From positions 1 to 63,022 of IMG/VR virus record IMGVR_UViG_3300027857_000019: a stretch of 63,022 bases of DNA; one strand, 5' to 3'. This document shows positions 50,023 to 57,672 of this stretch, in pieces. The position numbers were made by a program, and so were the translations under genes. Source of the stretch: a virus. Positions within the stretch are counted from its first letter, which is position 1, and every line of letters begins with the position of its first letter. The notes beneath the pieces were generated by a model. It searched no databases. It was not told the origin of the DNA and saw only the letters and a program-made list of their open reading frames with translations.

Positions 50023-50306
50023 AGCCGACAATTCTGAATATCCAGGGCTCGAACCCGAGCGGAATGGGCGATCCGGCGGCCGACCCACGTGGCCCACAGT
50101 CCATCACCGTCAACGGCAGCGGCCTTGCCAATGCCAAGTTTTTCATTTACGAAGGCCCCGGCGTCGAGGAAGGCGTACGGGCGTACTTCCCGAACGACAC
50201 GAGCCTCCTGGCAGTGGCGAAACTGCTGGTCAAAGGACCGTATCAGGCGCTTGTCGTGACTAGTGACGGGCAGGCGAGCGATTGGTTCAGCTTTCAGGTG
50301 GGGTAA
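50019..50306 (+). CDS. IPT/TIG-like small beta-sandwich protein, 95 aa
   Basis: The ATG at 50019 overlaps the RHH stop. The sequence PTILNIQGSNPSG, the central SITVNGSGLANAKFFIYEGPG read as SITVNGSGLANAKFF, and the final VVTSDGQASDWFSFQV follow the pattern of IPT/TIG immunoglobulin-like domains, which often occur on virion surfaces and bind carbohydrate or protein. Location in the virion or host envelope is not known. Confidence 0.55.
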   Translation: MKPTILNIQGSNPSGMGDPAADPRGPQSITVNGSGLANAKFFIYEGPGVEEGVRAYFPNDTSLLAVAKLLVKGPYQALVVTSDGQASDWFSFQVG

Positions 50307-50309
50307 CGC

Positions 50310-50711
50310 ATGAGCCTTTGGCAGGATATCCTCGTGCAATTCGGCATCATTCCACCACCGCTGACTTGGGCGCCAGCCTATGAGCAGGTGTACATCACCT
50401 TCACGTGGCCTGATGGCTCTCAAATACAGTACCCGATGGACCCGCACGAACAGGTCACGGCAGATACGGCTGAGCACCTACGGGCGATCTACGACCCGCA
50501 GGGCACGGTCGTGGAGCATTCCATTCTCGGCGAGGGTGGGCCGTCTGTCGGGCCAGCGCTACGATTCCTACAGTGGCCTGCGACCCCAGACGGCAAGCAG
50601 GTGTCTATTCTCGCCTCGGCGCTTGCGAAGGCTTGGGATCAGTATCCGCTGGACCCAAAGCAGGCGGATGCTGCGGTGCGCAAGATAATCGCAGGGTATG
50701 GGGCCGCCTGA
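50310..50711 (+). CDS. Hypothetical protein, 133 aa
   Basis: The ATG at 50310 follows the previous stop by three bases. The protein starts MSLWQDILVQFGIIPPP, has a beta-type middle (QVYITFTWPDGSQIQYPMD) and a helical end (ASALAKAWDQYPLDPKQADA). No family recognised. Confidence 0.6.
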   Translation: MSLWQDILVQFGIIPPPLTWAPAYEQVYITFTWPDGSQIQYPMDPHEQVTADTAEHLRAIYDPQGTVVEHSILGEGGPSVGPALRFLQWPATPDGKQVSILASALAKAWDQYPLDPKQADAAVRKIIAGYGAA

Positions 50712-50714
50712 TCC

Positions 50715-51068
50715 GTGGCCGCAGTCGTCGTCCCAATCCTCGCCGCACTGGAACCTGTGATAGCCCCACTCGTGATTCAGTTGATTGACAAAGCCTTTCC
50801 GCCGCGGACTGGCTCAACCAAGTTCACGACTGCCGTTTCCTGGTTCGAGAGCCTCTTTGCTGGACTGGCGAAGGTTAATCCTGCAACCGCCGTGCCCGAT
50901 CAGCCGACCATATCCGGTTGGGTTCAGAGCCTCGTGGACGGACTAAATAAGGCAGGAGCGTTGAAGGGACCGGCGACCGTCATCCCGACGACAACTGGCG
51001 GATTGGACAATGCCATCTCCGTGCTAAACTGGCTGAAAAGTTCACCGATACCAATTGGAGGCGTATGA
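50715..51068 (+). CDS. Hypothetical hydrophobic protein, 117 aa
   Basis: The GTG at 50715 starts four bases after the previous stop. The N-terminus is hydrophobic (VVVPILAALEPVIAPLVIQL) and may be membrane-associated; the rest is polar with helices (WFESLFAGLAK, WVQSLVDGLNKAG). A holin-like role cannot be excluded. Confidence 0.55.
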   Translation: MAAVVVPILAALEPVIAPLVIQLIDKAFPPRTGSTKFTTAVSWFESLFAGLAKVNPATAVPDQPTISGWVQSLVDGLNKAGALKGPATVIPTTTGGLDNAISVLNWLKSSPIPIGGV

Positions 51069-51226
51069 CCGACCCGCTTGACAAACTAATCGAGAAGGCC
51101 AAGGTGGATATTGAGACCGCCGTGCAACTAGCTTTGGCGAGGATGGCGCTCGGCAGAATCGTATCCATCAATCCAGCTTGGGCCGACCGGGCGAAGGCTG
51201 CGCTGGACAGCACCGGAGAAGAGTGA
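51065..51226 (+). CDS. Small helical protein, 53 aa
   Basis: ATG 51065 overlaps the previous stop and its TGA overlaps the lipase GTG. The sequence (MTDPLDKLIEKAKVDIETAV, then LALARMALGRIV) is helical and charged. Function unknown. Confidence 0.55.
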   Translation: MTDPLDKLIEKAKVDIETAVQLALARMALGRIVSINPAWADRAKAALDSTGEE

Positions 51227-51924
51227 GCTTCGACCCGGCGCTCTGCCTAGACCCAATTCTCAAACTCTCTCAGGCAGCGTACAATCCCGCGCTGATGCCG
51301 GCCGGATGGGAGATCGTAGCGACGGTCCAGCCGGGAGACTTTGGCTTTCTCGTGGCGAACAGCCACCCAGCCGTATCAGTTGCGGCCTTCATTATCCGCG
51401 GCACGGAGCATCTTGAGGAGTGGCTGGCAGACTTCGACGCGCGACCAGTGCCCGATCTATACGGTGGTTGCGGACACGTGGCGCGAGGCTTTCAGGATGT
51501 GTACTCCGAAATCCGCACCAGTCTATTCAGGCCATTGTTGCCGGCCTTCGCGTATGACGAATTGCACGTGATCGGGCATTCGCTCGGAGGAGCGCTATCG
51601 CAGTTGTTCGCGAAGGAGTTAGCCATGCGCTTCCAGCGCAAGATGACGGATGGCCCGAAGATTGTGGTAGAGCCGACGCTATGGACCTTCGAGTCTCCGC
51701 GCCCGTTCTGGATGGACGCCGTGCAGGAGTTCAACCAACTGGTAACGGAGTACTGGCGCGTTGAGAACCGGCCTGACATCGTGCCGCACGCTCCGCCTAC
51801 CGATGCTGGATACCAAGCTGGTGGATCGCTTGTGGCTGTCAGTGCGCCGTTCTCGCTGGACGTGCATGTCAACCACTCGCTGGCTTCGGTTGCACTGGGC
51901 TTGCAGAAGTTGGTAACGTCATGA
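51223..51924 (+). CDS. Class 3 lipase-like hydrolase, 233 aa
   Basis: The GTG at 51223 overlaps the previous stop. The nucleophile elbow VIGHSLGGALSQLFA (Ser near residue 121), an Asp in RVENRPDIVPHAPP and a C-terminal His (DVHVNHSLASVAL) complete the Ser-Asp-His triad of alpha/beta-hydrolases of the lipase_3 type. IIRGTEHLEEWLADFD matches the oxyanion-side region. No signal peptide is seen, so export would need a holin or another route. It might hydrolyse membrane lipids during lysis; substrate unknown. Confidence 0.8.
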   Translation: MSFDPALCLDPILKLSQAAYNPALMPAGWEIVATVQPGDFGFLVANSHPAVSVAAFIIRGTEHLEEWLADFDARPVPDLYGGCGHVARGFQDVYSEIRTSLFRPLLPAFAYDELHVIGHSLGGALSQLFAKELAMRFQRKMTDGPKIVVEPTLWTFESPRPFWMDAVQEFNQLVTEYWRVENRPDIVPHAPPTDAGYQAGGSLVAVSAPFSLDVHVNHSLASVALGLQKLVTS

Positions 51925-52085
51925 CCATGCGCGAGATCATCCTGCAAGTGCTGACTGCTCGCGCCGTGCCTGATGCCGACGCGCTGGCTACCGAACTTGC
52001 AGCCGCCCTCGAAGCCGCCAACTTCGCGCAGTGGACCGGCATCGGCGGGCGCTTCGAGTACATGGAATCATACGGCGGTTTGTGA
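51921..52085 (+). CDS. Small helical protein, 54 aa
   Basis: The ATG at 51921 overlaps the lipase stop. The sequence (MTMREIILQVLTARAVPDAD, then LATELAAALEAANF) is helical and Ala-rich. No motif is recognised. Coupled to neighbours by 4-base overlaps. Confidence 0.55.
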   Translation: MTMREIILQVLTARAVPDADALATELAAALEAANFAQWTGIGGRFEYMESYGGL

Positions 52086-52297
52086 CCGAAGAATCGTTTC
52101 GGATTGCAGATGGCCGTATCAACTTCAAGGATCTCGGCTCATACAACAAGCGCGTCAAGATTCAGCTTGGCTTTCACGTCAATTGGCGACGTAGCGGCTG
52201 GCTGCAAAAGACGCGCCCAAAGCGCTACAAGTGCATATCGCGCGATCACGCGAAGCACAGGAGGATGGCGCACACGCGCATGAAAAAGGTGCGATAA
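52082..52297 (+). CDS. Basic hypothetical protein, 71 aa
   Basis: The GTG at 52082 overlaps the upstream stop. The protein is strongly basic (WLQKTRPKRYKCISRDHAKH) with a beta-type first half. Likely binds nucleic acid, but no fold is assigned. It is the last gene before a terminator. Confidence 0.55.
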   Translation: MTEESFRIADGRINFKDLGSYNKRVKIQLGFHVNWRRSGWLQKTRPKRYKCISRDHAKHRRMAHTRMKKVR

Positions 52298-52325
52298 TCG
52301 TAGCAATCAGTACCGTTTTGAAGAA

Positions 52326-52356
52326 GGCCCGGACGCAGCACTCCGGGCCGTTTCTA
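52326..52356 (+). terminator. Rho-independent-like terminator
   Basis: GGCCCGGA (52326-52333) pairs perfectly with TCCGGGCC (52342-52349) around an eight-base loop and is followed by GTTTCTA. The T-run is short, so efficiency may be moderate. It separates the lipase operon from the RecT operon. Confidence 0.65.
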
Positions 52357-52384
52357 TTGGCGCGAAAATAAATTGAGATTTCGC

Positions 52385-52414
52385 TTGACTGCAAATCATC
52401 ATCCGTAGTAATGT
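52385..52414 (+). promoter_or_regulatory. Sigma70-like promoter of the RecT/replication operon
   Basis: TTGACT (52385-52390) and TAATGT (52409-52414) are separated by 18 bases. The promoter directly follows the terminator and precedes the second RHH gene. Confidence 0.5.
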
Positions 52415-52420
52415 TTGAGC

Positions 52421-52573
52421 ATGGCAACATTGCAACCGAAAAAGTTGACGGTAGCCCTGCCCGAAGATCTCCACAAAAAACTAAAGCTTCAATCCAAGCG
52501 CGAGGGTCGAATTATGCAGCGCGTGGTCGAGGAGATACTACTCGAAGGGTTGAAGCGGAGGGCCACGGCGTGA
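52421..52573 (+). CDS. Ribbon-helix-helix regulator, 50 aa
   Basis: MATLQPKKLTVALPEDLHKK is a classic RHH start (strand KKLTVALPEDL, then helix), followed by REGRIMQRVVEEILLEGLKR as the second helix. It opens the RecT operon behind its own promoter and may act as an autoregulator. GTGA overlap with the next gene. Confidence 0.75.
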   Translation: MATLQPKKLTVALPEDLHKKLKLQSKREGRIMQRVVEEILLEGLKRRATA

Positions 52574-53007
52574 GCGAAACCAACCAAGCAGAATTTAAAG
52601 GATGGGCCAAAGTTGAGGTGATGGGCCATCAATCCCACATCGGCCTTGTGACCACCGAGGCCTATGGGCAGGCGGTTTTATTCCGCATCGATTCGCCCGA
52701 AGTTCCCGAAGCGGAAGAAACGCTCGATGTTGCCGACTGGGTAGGTGAACAGCGCTGCCCGGCTGGCACGGTTGTCAAACGACCCAAGATTGAGGCGCAC
52801 TCCGTTCTGGTTGGCTCAGGATCAATCTACCGGATAATCCCCTGCTCGGAAGCGGCCGCCATGAAGGCTATACGCTCAGGGCAACGACGCCCGTTGATGC
52901 TGGTGAGGTTGCCTGAAGGCCACGCCTTGCCCGCGCCGAATGGACCATCCGTCACCGTAGACACTTGGGAGCCTCGGGAAGAGGAAGACTTCGAGGATAC
53001 CATATGA
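52570..53007 (+). CDS. Hypothetical protein, 145 aa
   Basis: The GTG at 52570 overlaps the RHH stop and has GGAGG upstream. The sequence WAKVEVMGHQSHIGLVTTEA resembles the start of a small beta-rich domain seen in phage proteins near recombination genes (KVEVMGHRxxxG-type). The end is acidic (WEPREEEDFEDT). Function unknown. Confidence 0.6.
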   Translation: MSETNQAEFKGWAKVEVMGHQSHIGLVTTEAYGQAVLFRIDSPEVPEAEETLDVADWVGEQRCPAGTVVKRPKIEAHSVLVGSGSIYRIIPCSEAAAMKAIRSGQRRPLMLVRLPEGHALPAPNGPSVTVDTWEPREEEDFEDTI

Positions 53008-53207
53008 ACAGCACCCTCATCGGGCATGACACAGTTACCGCCATCCTGAGCGGCGCGATCCGCATTCGCCCGCTGGCCGGAGCAATCGAGATCACGTCGC
53101 AGGATACGCGCCTGCTCATACCGGGCGACAAGATTCTGGACGTGGAGACGCTCGCGCCGGAGCCGCTCAGGTTTCCAGCGAACCGCGAAGATGGAGGATG
53201 GCTGTGA
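53004..53207 (+). CDS. Small hypothetical protein, 67 aa
   Basis: The ATG at 53004 overlaps the previous stop. A beta-rich small protein (TVTAILSGAIRIRPLAGAIE). Its TGA overlaps the GTG of recT. No family recognised. Confidence 0.55.
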   Translation: MNSTLIGHDTVTAILSGAIRIRPLAGAIEITSQDTRLLIPGDKILDVETLAPEPLRFPANREDGGWL

Positions 53208-54451
53208 GCGACACCCTGCAAAACGATAGCGCCCTGGTCAAGCAGGCGGAAAAGAGCTTGCTCAACGTGCTTGGCAAGTACCAGAAATCGCTGCAAGCTG
53301 TACTCGGCGATGAGATCAAGCAGCGCCGGTTCATGTGGTTAATTGTTAACAATATCAGGGGAAATCCAGCGCTGCTAGGCTGCACTCCGCTGAGCTTCAT
53401 CAACGCTGTCATGCTTGCGAGCCAGATGAAGATTGAGATTCGGCGCAACTCAGCCTATCTGATCCCCTACGGCAAGGAATGCCAACTGCTAGTGGATTAC
53501 CGCAGTAAGCTGGACCTCGCACGGCGCAGCGGTCAGATCGGCGGCATTACCCTGAATCTGGTCTACGAGGGCGATGAATTCGAGTATGAGGAAACGGCTC
53601 GCGGCGTAGTATTCCGTCACAAGCCCCTACAATATCGCAGCCGTGATGGCAAACTGTGGACCGTGCCAGTTGATGAACGCGGGGAAGTGGTACTCGGATA
53701 CTCGCTCGCACGGCTGACGAATGCACAGGAACCGCAAATTGACATTATGAGTCTTGGGGAGATCGAGGGTATTCGGCGGCGTGCGAAGTCCGGTGCCGGA
53801 GTCCCGTTCAACCACTACGGCAAGACCATGCCAGCGCTGTCGTTGGCGGAGATTCGCAAATTGGATGTCTCCAAGATGGCTTTTCGCGATCCGTACCGAC
53901 TGCCGTGGATCACTGACTGGAATCAGATGGCCCGCAAAACTCTGGCGCACCGCGGCGCGAACTATTGGCCGCAGAGCCCAGAACTGGCACTCTCGCAGGA
54001 CGTGGACGACGGTAACGACACGGGCAATCAGCCGATGGCGATAGGCGCGGAGGAACTCGCGGATGTTATGGACCCGGTGGACAATCAGCCGCTCGTTCAG
54101 ATACCCGACAATCCCGACGAACAGCGACAAGCGCAAGGAGCCATTGCCGAGCAGAAGATTACGGAACTGAGCAAGGCGACTCAGAAGCGCGGCCGACCGC
54201 CCAAGCAGGAGCCGGAGCAAGCGCCGCTGGTTGACATCGCGCAGCAATCCGAGCCAGAGCACGAGATGTCGCAGGAGGAAAAGCTTTTCTGGAGCATTCC
54301 AGACCGCCGCAAGATGTGGGATCAGTTCCGAGTGCAACTTGGACAGGACCGCTACCAGCAGATTGTGAACGATAACGACAGCGCTCTAAACTTTGTCTGC
54401 TACCAAGCTATGCAAGAAGCGCTGAAGGCCGACAAGGAGCAACCCTGGTGA
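53204..54451 (+). CDS. recT: RecT-family single-strand annealing protein, 415 aa
   Basis: The GTG at 53204 is chosen because GGAGG lies six bases upstream, whereas the ATG at 53198 directly abuts GGAGG. The core (about residues 15-260) has RecT hallmarks: LLNVLGKYQKSLQAVLGDE at the start, NPALLGCTPLSFINAVMLAS, and LIPYGKECQLLVDYRSKLDL. It anneals complementary single strands in recombination-dependent replication. A C-terminal extension of about 100 residues contains an AT-hook-like KRGRPPKQ and an acidic tail. No RecE-type exonuclease is found next to it; the DUF1064 nuclease may partner it. Confidence 0.85.
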   Translation: MSDTLQNDSALVKQAEKSLLNVLGKYQKSLQAVLGDEIKQRRFMWLIVNNIRGNPALLGCTPLSFINAVMLASQMKIEIRRNSAYLIPYGKECQLLVDYRSKLDLARRSGQIGGITLNLVYEGDEFEYEETARGVVFRHKPLQYRSRDGKLWTVPVDERGEVVLGYSLARLTNAQEPQIDIMSLGEIEGIRRRAKSGAGVPFNHYGKTMPALSLAEIRKLDVSKMAFRDPYRLPWITDWNQMARKTLAHRGANYWPQSPELALSQDVDDGNDTGNQPMAIGAEELADVMDPVDNQPLVQIPDNPDEQRQAQGAIAEQKITELSKATQKRGRPPKQEPEQAPLVDIAQQSEPEHEMSQEEKLFWSIPDRRKMWDQFRVQLGQDRYQQIVNDNDSALNFVCYQAMQEALKADKEQPW

Positions 54452-54705
54452 TCCGCTGCCGTATCTTTGGCTGTTACATGGAGCACCATCAGGCTCAGTG
54501 CTGTGAGCGTTGCGGAGCGTGGTATCTCGACCCGGAGTTCGTGGGTTGCAGCATCGCCCATCGGGGTCGCGTGGCACTCTCGCGCTGGTGGTCGTACCTG
54601 AAGTATCGCTGCCCAGTTCGGCGGTGTCCTGAGTGCTCGCGGCTGTACTGGGGCGAGAGTCTATGCTGTAGCGAGGAGTGCGACCGAAAATACGTGCCTT
54701 TTTGA
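54448..54705 (+). CDS. Cysteine-rich zinc-binding protein, 85 aa
   Basis: The GTG at 54448 overlaps the recT stop. Two Cys-pair clusters are seen: QCCERCGAWYLD and CPVRRCPECSRLYWGESLCC. Likely a double zinc ribbon. Position after recT suggests a DNA-metabolism accessory. Confidence 0.6.
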   Translation: MIRCRIFGCYMEHHQAQCCERCGAWYLDPEFVGCSIAHRGRVALSRWWSYLKYRCPVRRCPECSRLYWGESLCCSEECDRKYVPF

Positions 54706-54712
54706 GGCGGCA

Positions 54713-54898
54713 ATGTCATTGCAAATTAACATCCCGGCCACATTCACCGTAACGCTGGAAGACGGGCGATCGATAATCCTCAGCGAGGAAGATTTATTCG
54801 CGACGTGGAGTTTTGGGCACGGCAATCCTGTGGACTTTGGGCAGTACATGAACTTCCTAAAGTTTCTCGCGGAACTTGGCAGGAGGGGCGGTGTATAG
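54713..54898 (+). CDS. Small hypothetical protein, 61 aa
   Basis: The ATG at 54713 follows GAGG. The sequence (INIPATFTVTLEDGRSIILS, then QYMNFLKFLAELGRR) is a strand-rich half plus a helix. No family recognised. Confidence 0.55.
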   Translation: MSLQINIPATFTVTLEDGRSIILSEEDLFATWSFGHGNPVDFGQYMNFLKFLAELGRRGGV

Positions 54899-55031
54899 CA
54901 CGCAACCAGCCCGGGAGCACGCCATCCTCGTTTTGTCGCGCCCCGGCTTCATGCTCGCGCTGCCGGAGGATGTGTTTGCGTTAATTGAACTGCTGGAGGA
55001 TGACGTTGAAGCGTCTCTTACTTCTGATTAG
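54891..55031 (+). CDS. Small hypothetical protein, 46 aa
   Basis: The GTG at 54891 overlaps the previous stop by 8 bases and follows AGGAGG. The peptide (REHAILVLSRPGFMLALPED, then VFALIELLEDDVEA) is acidic at the end. It overlaps the next gene by 26 bases. Function unknown. Confidence 0.5.
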   Translation: MYSTQPAREHAILVLSRPGFMLALPEDVFALIELLEDDVEASLTSD

Positions 55032-55200
55032 CGACTTGTCCGACCTGCCGATCAGTAGGTCGGCTGCGTGGCGGCGCATTGGTGAGAACGTTCGAAGCCT
55101 GGATCGGGGTGATGCTTGTCACGGCGAAGTGTCGCACCGCGATAACTCCTTAAGCGCCCCGATCCAGACTTGGGATGTAGTTCACAAGGGAGGCGAGTAA
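55006..55200 (+). CDS. Small hypothetical protein, 64 aa
   Basis: A TTG at 55006 has GGAGG six bases upstream and is preferred to ATG 55000, which directly abuts it. The peptide begins MKRLLLLISDLSDLPISRSA; the remainder is polar. The stop overlaps the next ATG (TAATG). No family recognised. Confidence 0.45.
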   Translation: MKRLLLLISDLSDLPISRSAAWRRIGENVRSLDRGDACHGEVSHRDNSLSAPIQTWDVVHKGGE

Positions 55201-55574
55201 TGGGCGATTGCGATGTTTGCATCGGCGTGGAAGTAGACGGCTACTGCGAATTCTCCGAAACGAAGATTCGCAAGGCGCGAAAGCCAGCAAAGTGCTGTGA
55301 ATGCCAGCAACCCATCCAGATCGGTGAGCAATACGAAGTGACGACGATGATTTACGAAGGGGAATTCTGTAAATATCGGACATGCCTGCTTTGTGTTGAA
55401 ATTCGGCGCGTCTTCACATGCGGCGAGGGATTTTATTATGAATCTTTGTGGGAAGAAATGGAGGAATACGCCTTTGAACGTCTGACCACGGCGAGCAAGT
55501 GCTTTCGCGAACTATCACCAGAGGCGAAGGCGTTTGTTTTGGAGCGCTGGCGACGATGGAAGGGACTGCAATGA
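55200..55574 (+). CDS. Zinc-binding phage protein, 124 aa
   Basis: The ATG at 55200 overlaps the previous TAA. The motif KARKPAKCCECQQPIQIGEQY, read as KARKPAKCCECQQPIQIGE, followed by YRTCLLCVEIRRVF is a very widespread zinc-binding module of phage proteins. Four to six Cys residues would bind one or two zinc ions. Function is unknown despite its frequency. Confidence 0.7.
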   Translation: MGDCDVCIGVEVDGYCEFSETKIRKARKPAKCCECQQPIQIGEQYEVTTMIYEGEFCKYRTCLLCVEIRRVFTCGEGFYYESLWEEMEEYAFERLTTASKCFRELSPEAKAFVLERWRRWKGLQ

Positions 55575-56020
55575 CCGACGCTTGGACCGAGGCCGAAATT
55601 GCCTTGCGGAATGCGCGAGTCTTTGGGACCGCTCAGCAGTCGGCTAAACCTGTGATCTTACATGCTAAGGACCAGCGGGCTAAAGGTCGCGTCCGCGTGT
55701 CGAAGGGTATGAATAAGACCGAGGCCCGATATGAGGCTCACCTAGCGATGCGCAAGCGCCTTGGTGAGGTCTTGTTTTACCGCTTCGAGTTTGTGACGGT
55801 CAAGATTGCGGAGGATACGAGGTATACCGCCGATTTTACGGTGATGCTGGCTGACGGTTCCATGGAACTCCACGATTGTAAGATTATTCGCAGCGGGCAG
55901 GACCGAGCGCATATTGAGGATGACAGCCTTGTCAAGATGTGCGTGGCAGCAGAATCGCCGTTCGTAGTGAAGGCTGTATGGCCTCTGCCGAGTGGCGAGT
56001 GGGGGGAGAGAGAGTTTTGA
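55571..56020 (+). CDS. DUF1064 family putative PD-(D/E)xK nuclease, 149 aa
   Basis: The ATG at 55571 overlaps the previous stop. The conserved start of the family (MNKTEARYEAHLAMRKRLGE) and the core RYTADFTVMLADGSMELHDCK fit DUF1064, in which the Asp and the E/D-x-K motif form a nuclease active site; here the E is replaced by D (HDCK). A resolvase- or exonuclease-like role beside RecT is likely. Confidence 0.75.
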   Translation: MTDAWTEAEIALRNARVFGTAQQSAKPVILHAKDQRAKGRVRVSKGMNKTEARYEAHLAMRKRLGEVLFYRFEFVTVKIAEDTRYTADFTVMLADGSMELHDCKIIRSGQDRAHIEDDSLVKMCVAAESPFVVKAVWPLPSGEWGEREF

Positions 56021-56395
56021 ATGCAGCGTCCTGAGCACACGCCGAAGCGCATTCAAAGGAAGCGCACCAAAGGCTATAAAATGCCTCCAGGCTGCGTTTA
56101 CGTTGGGCGACCGACAATTTGGGGAAATCCGTTCAAGTTGACGGATGACAAGAGCCTTGGTCAGATTGTCCGAGAGTACCAATTATGGCTGGCCGGTGAG
56201 AAGGAAATTGACGACGGTGGGTTGCGACGGTTTGCAGTGCTGGGGAGGCTCTCGGAATTGCGAGGGAGGGACCTCGCTTGCTGGTGTCCCCTTAACTGTC
56301 CGTGCCATGCTGATGTGCTCTTGGAGACTTACGAGACGGCACGCGAGAAGGTGCTGGCTAGCATGGAGATCGCGACTGAGTTGAGAACCAAATGA
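56021..56395 (+). CDS. DUF4326 protein, 124 aa
   Basis: The protein has the DUF4326 signature: basic start RIQRKRTKGYKMPPG, VYVGRPTIWGNPF in the middle, and LRGRDLACWCPLNCPCHADV at the end. The Cys/His cluster near the C-terminus may bind metal. DUF4326 is common in phages and plasmids; function unknown. Starts directly after the nuclease stop. Confidence 0.8.
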   Translation: MQRPEHTPKRIQRKRTKGYKMPPGCVYVGRPTIWGNPFKLTDDKSLGQIVREYQLWLAGEKEIDDGGLRRFAVLGRLSELRGRDLACWCPLNCPCHADVLLETYETAREKVLASMEIATELRTK

Positions 56396-56649
56396 TTGTG
56401 CATGACCATTTCGAGGGATCGGCTCACTGTATTGAATGCGATGGCCCATGCCTATTGAAAGGTGAAGACCGCGCACTGACAGATTTTCTCCGCTGGACAT
56501 TGGAACACCATGCTCGTTCGTGGACTCACCTCAGATCCTTCGAGGAAGATGCGCTCCGACGGCTAGTTGGACTAGACAAGGCGTGTAAGCTCTGGCAACG
56601 GGCTCGTGAGAGCGCTGAAAGAATCAATGCGTTAGTGGGGAAGCCATGA
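56392..56649 (+). CDS. Hypothetical protein, 85 aa
   Basis: The ATG at 56392 overlaps the previous stop. The N-terminus carries HFEGSAHCIECDGPCLLKG (potential zinc site), followed by helices (FLRWTLEHHARSWTHLRSFE). No family recognised. Confidence 0.6.
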   Translation: MIVHDHFEGSAHCIECDGPCLLKGEDRALTDFLRWTLEHHARSWTHLRSFEEDALRRLVGLDKACKLWQRARESAERINALVGKP

Positions 56650-56837
56650 GCGAGCCGAACCGCGCCGACGACCTGACGCGACAGGAGGAGAGTGCCTTCC
56701 TGGATGAAGAGGGCCTGTGGGACCATGGCGATCCCTACCTTGACGAGGAGGACTATGACGATCCCGATGGCATTCTACGCCGCGACAGAGACGTAGAGGT
56801 TGACGCTCGCAACGACCGGCGGAAGGCGCGCCCGTGA
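56646..56837 (+). CDS. Acidic small protein, 63 aa
   Basis: The ATG at 56646 overlaps the previous stop. The protein is extremely acidic (EGLWDHGDPYLDEEDYDDPD) with a basic end. DNA mimicry is a possibility given the charge, but this is speculation; it may simply be disordered. Confidence 0.55.
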   Translation: MSEPNRADDLTRQEESAFLDEEGLWDHGDPYLDEEDYDDPDGILRRDRDVEVDARNDRRKARP

Positions 56838-56858
56838 TTTTTCCCTTGATTGATTGTC

Positions 56859-57638
56859 ATGACTACGCTAGAATATCCGTATCGAGAGCAGTACCGTTTA
56901 GCGGCGGGCTCGAATCGGATTTCCGGTCCCGGTGGGGTGCCATCCACACCCCACCACCCGGACTTCCCTTGGATGGAGGGATTTACGAAATCACGACCTT
57001 GGATTAGACTCTATACCGAAGTCCCAGACGACCCGAAGGTCCAAGGGCTAACCGGGAACCTCTTCAAATTTTGGATTAACTGTCTCTGTCTGGCCGGGAG
57101 AAACGACGGCTGGCTCCCGCCAGATGAACAGATAGCTTGGTGTCTTCGTGAACAGCCGTCGAAAATAGCCACAATGAAGCGTCAATTAGTGGTCGCTGGA
57201 CTTGTCGATGAAACGCCTGAAGGCGGTTACAGTCCGCACTCATGGAACGACCGACAATATGAGACGGACGTTTCTACGGAACGGGTAAGGCGGTTGCGGG
57301 AACGGGAACGGAAACGCCTCGAAACGGTTTCAGCAAACGGTTCCTCCTCTGTCTGCTCTGCTCTGTCTGTTCTGTCTGAAAATAAAGAAACTTCCTTACA
57401 GAAAAATCCCAACTATCCCGCATGGTACGAATTACTCGTGCAATACCCTGGTGCGGCGAGACTTAAAGGGAGTCCCGACGTTGCGCTGGTAGACAGGTGC
57501 GCAATTATGTTCAGAGGAGACGTGGAAGCATTCGCCGGAGCTCTCCGAGAGTTGCACTTGAGCGGTAAGAAGCCGGATTTATCGTGGGGTTGGTTTTTGA
57601 CGGTACTGCCGCAGTATGTGGAGAATGGGCGGCCTTGA
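56859..57638 (+). CDS. DnaD-like/replisome organiser protein, 259 aa
   Basis: The ATG at 56859 is used (a TTG at 56850 is also in frame); no clear ribosome site exists. Residues 45-110 (RPWIRLYTEVPDDPKVQGLT, then FKFWINCLCLAGRNDGWLPP) match the N-terminal winged-helix domain of phage replication initiators that load helicase. A flexible linker with Ser runs and a helical C-terminus follow. No helicase or polymerase is encoded, so the host machinery would be recruited. The stop lies inside the conserved hairpin element. Confidence 0.7.
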   Translation: MTTLEYPYREQYRLAAGSNRISGPGGVPSTPHHPDFPWMEGFTKSRPWIRLYTEVPDDPKVQGLTGNLFKFWINCLCLAGRNDGWLPPDEQIAWCLREQPSKIATMKRQLVVAGLVDETPEGGYSPHSWNDRQYETDVSTERVRRLRERERKRLETVSANGSSSVCSALSVLSENKETSLQKNPNYPAWYELLVQYPGAARLKGSPDVALVDRCAIMFRGDVEAFAGALRELHLSGKKPDLSWGWFLTVLPQYVENGRP

Positions 57639-57663
57639 AAATCCCCGCGCAAAGCGCGGAAGT
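57632..57663 (+). ncRNA. Conserved hairpin element, copy 1
   Basis: This 32-base element (copy 2 at 58410-58441) contains the stem CCGCGC-AAA-GCGCGG flanked by CTTGAAAATCC on the left and GGAAGT on the right. Compared with copy 2, one stem pair is swapped G-C to C-G, a compensatory change that supports RNA pairing. GGAAG ends exactly 10 bases before the ATG at 57673, the same spacing as in copy 2, so the hairpin probably presents or hides the ribosome site. Confidence 0.65.
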
Positions 57664-57672
57664 GTGGACAGT

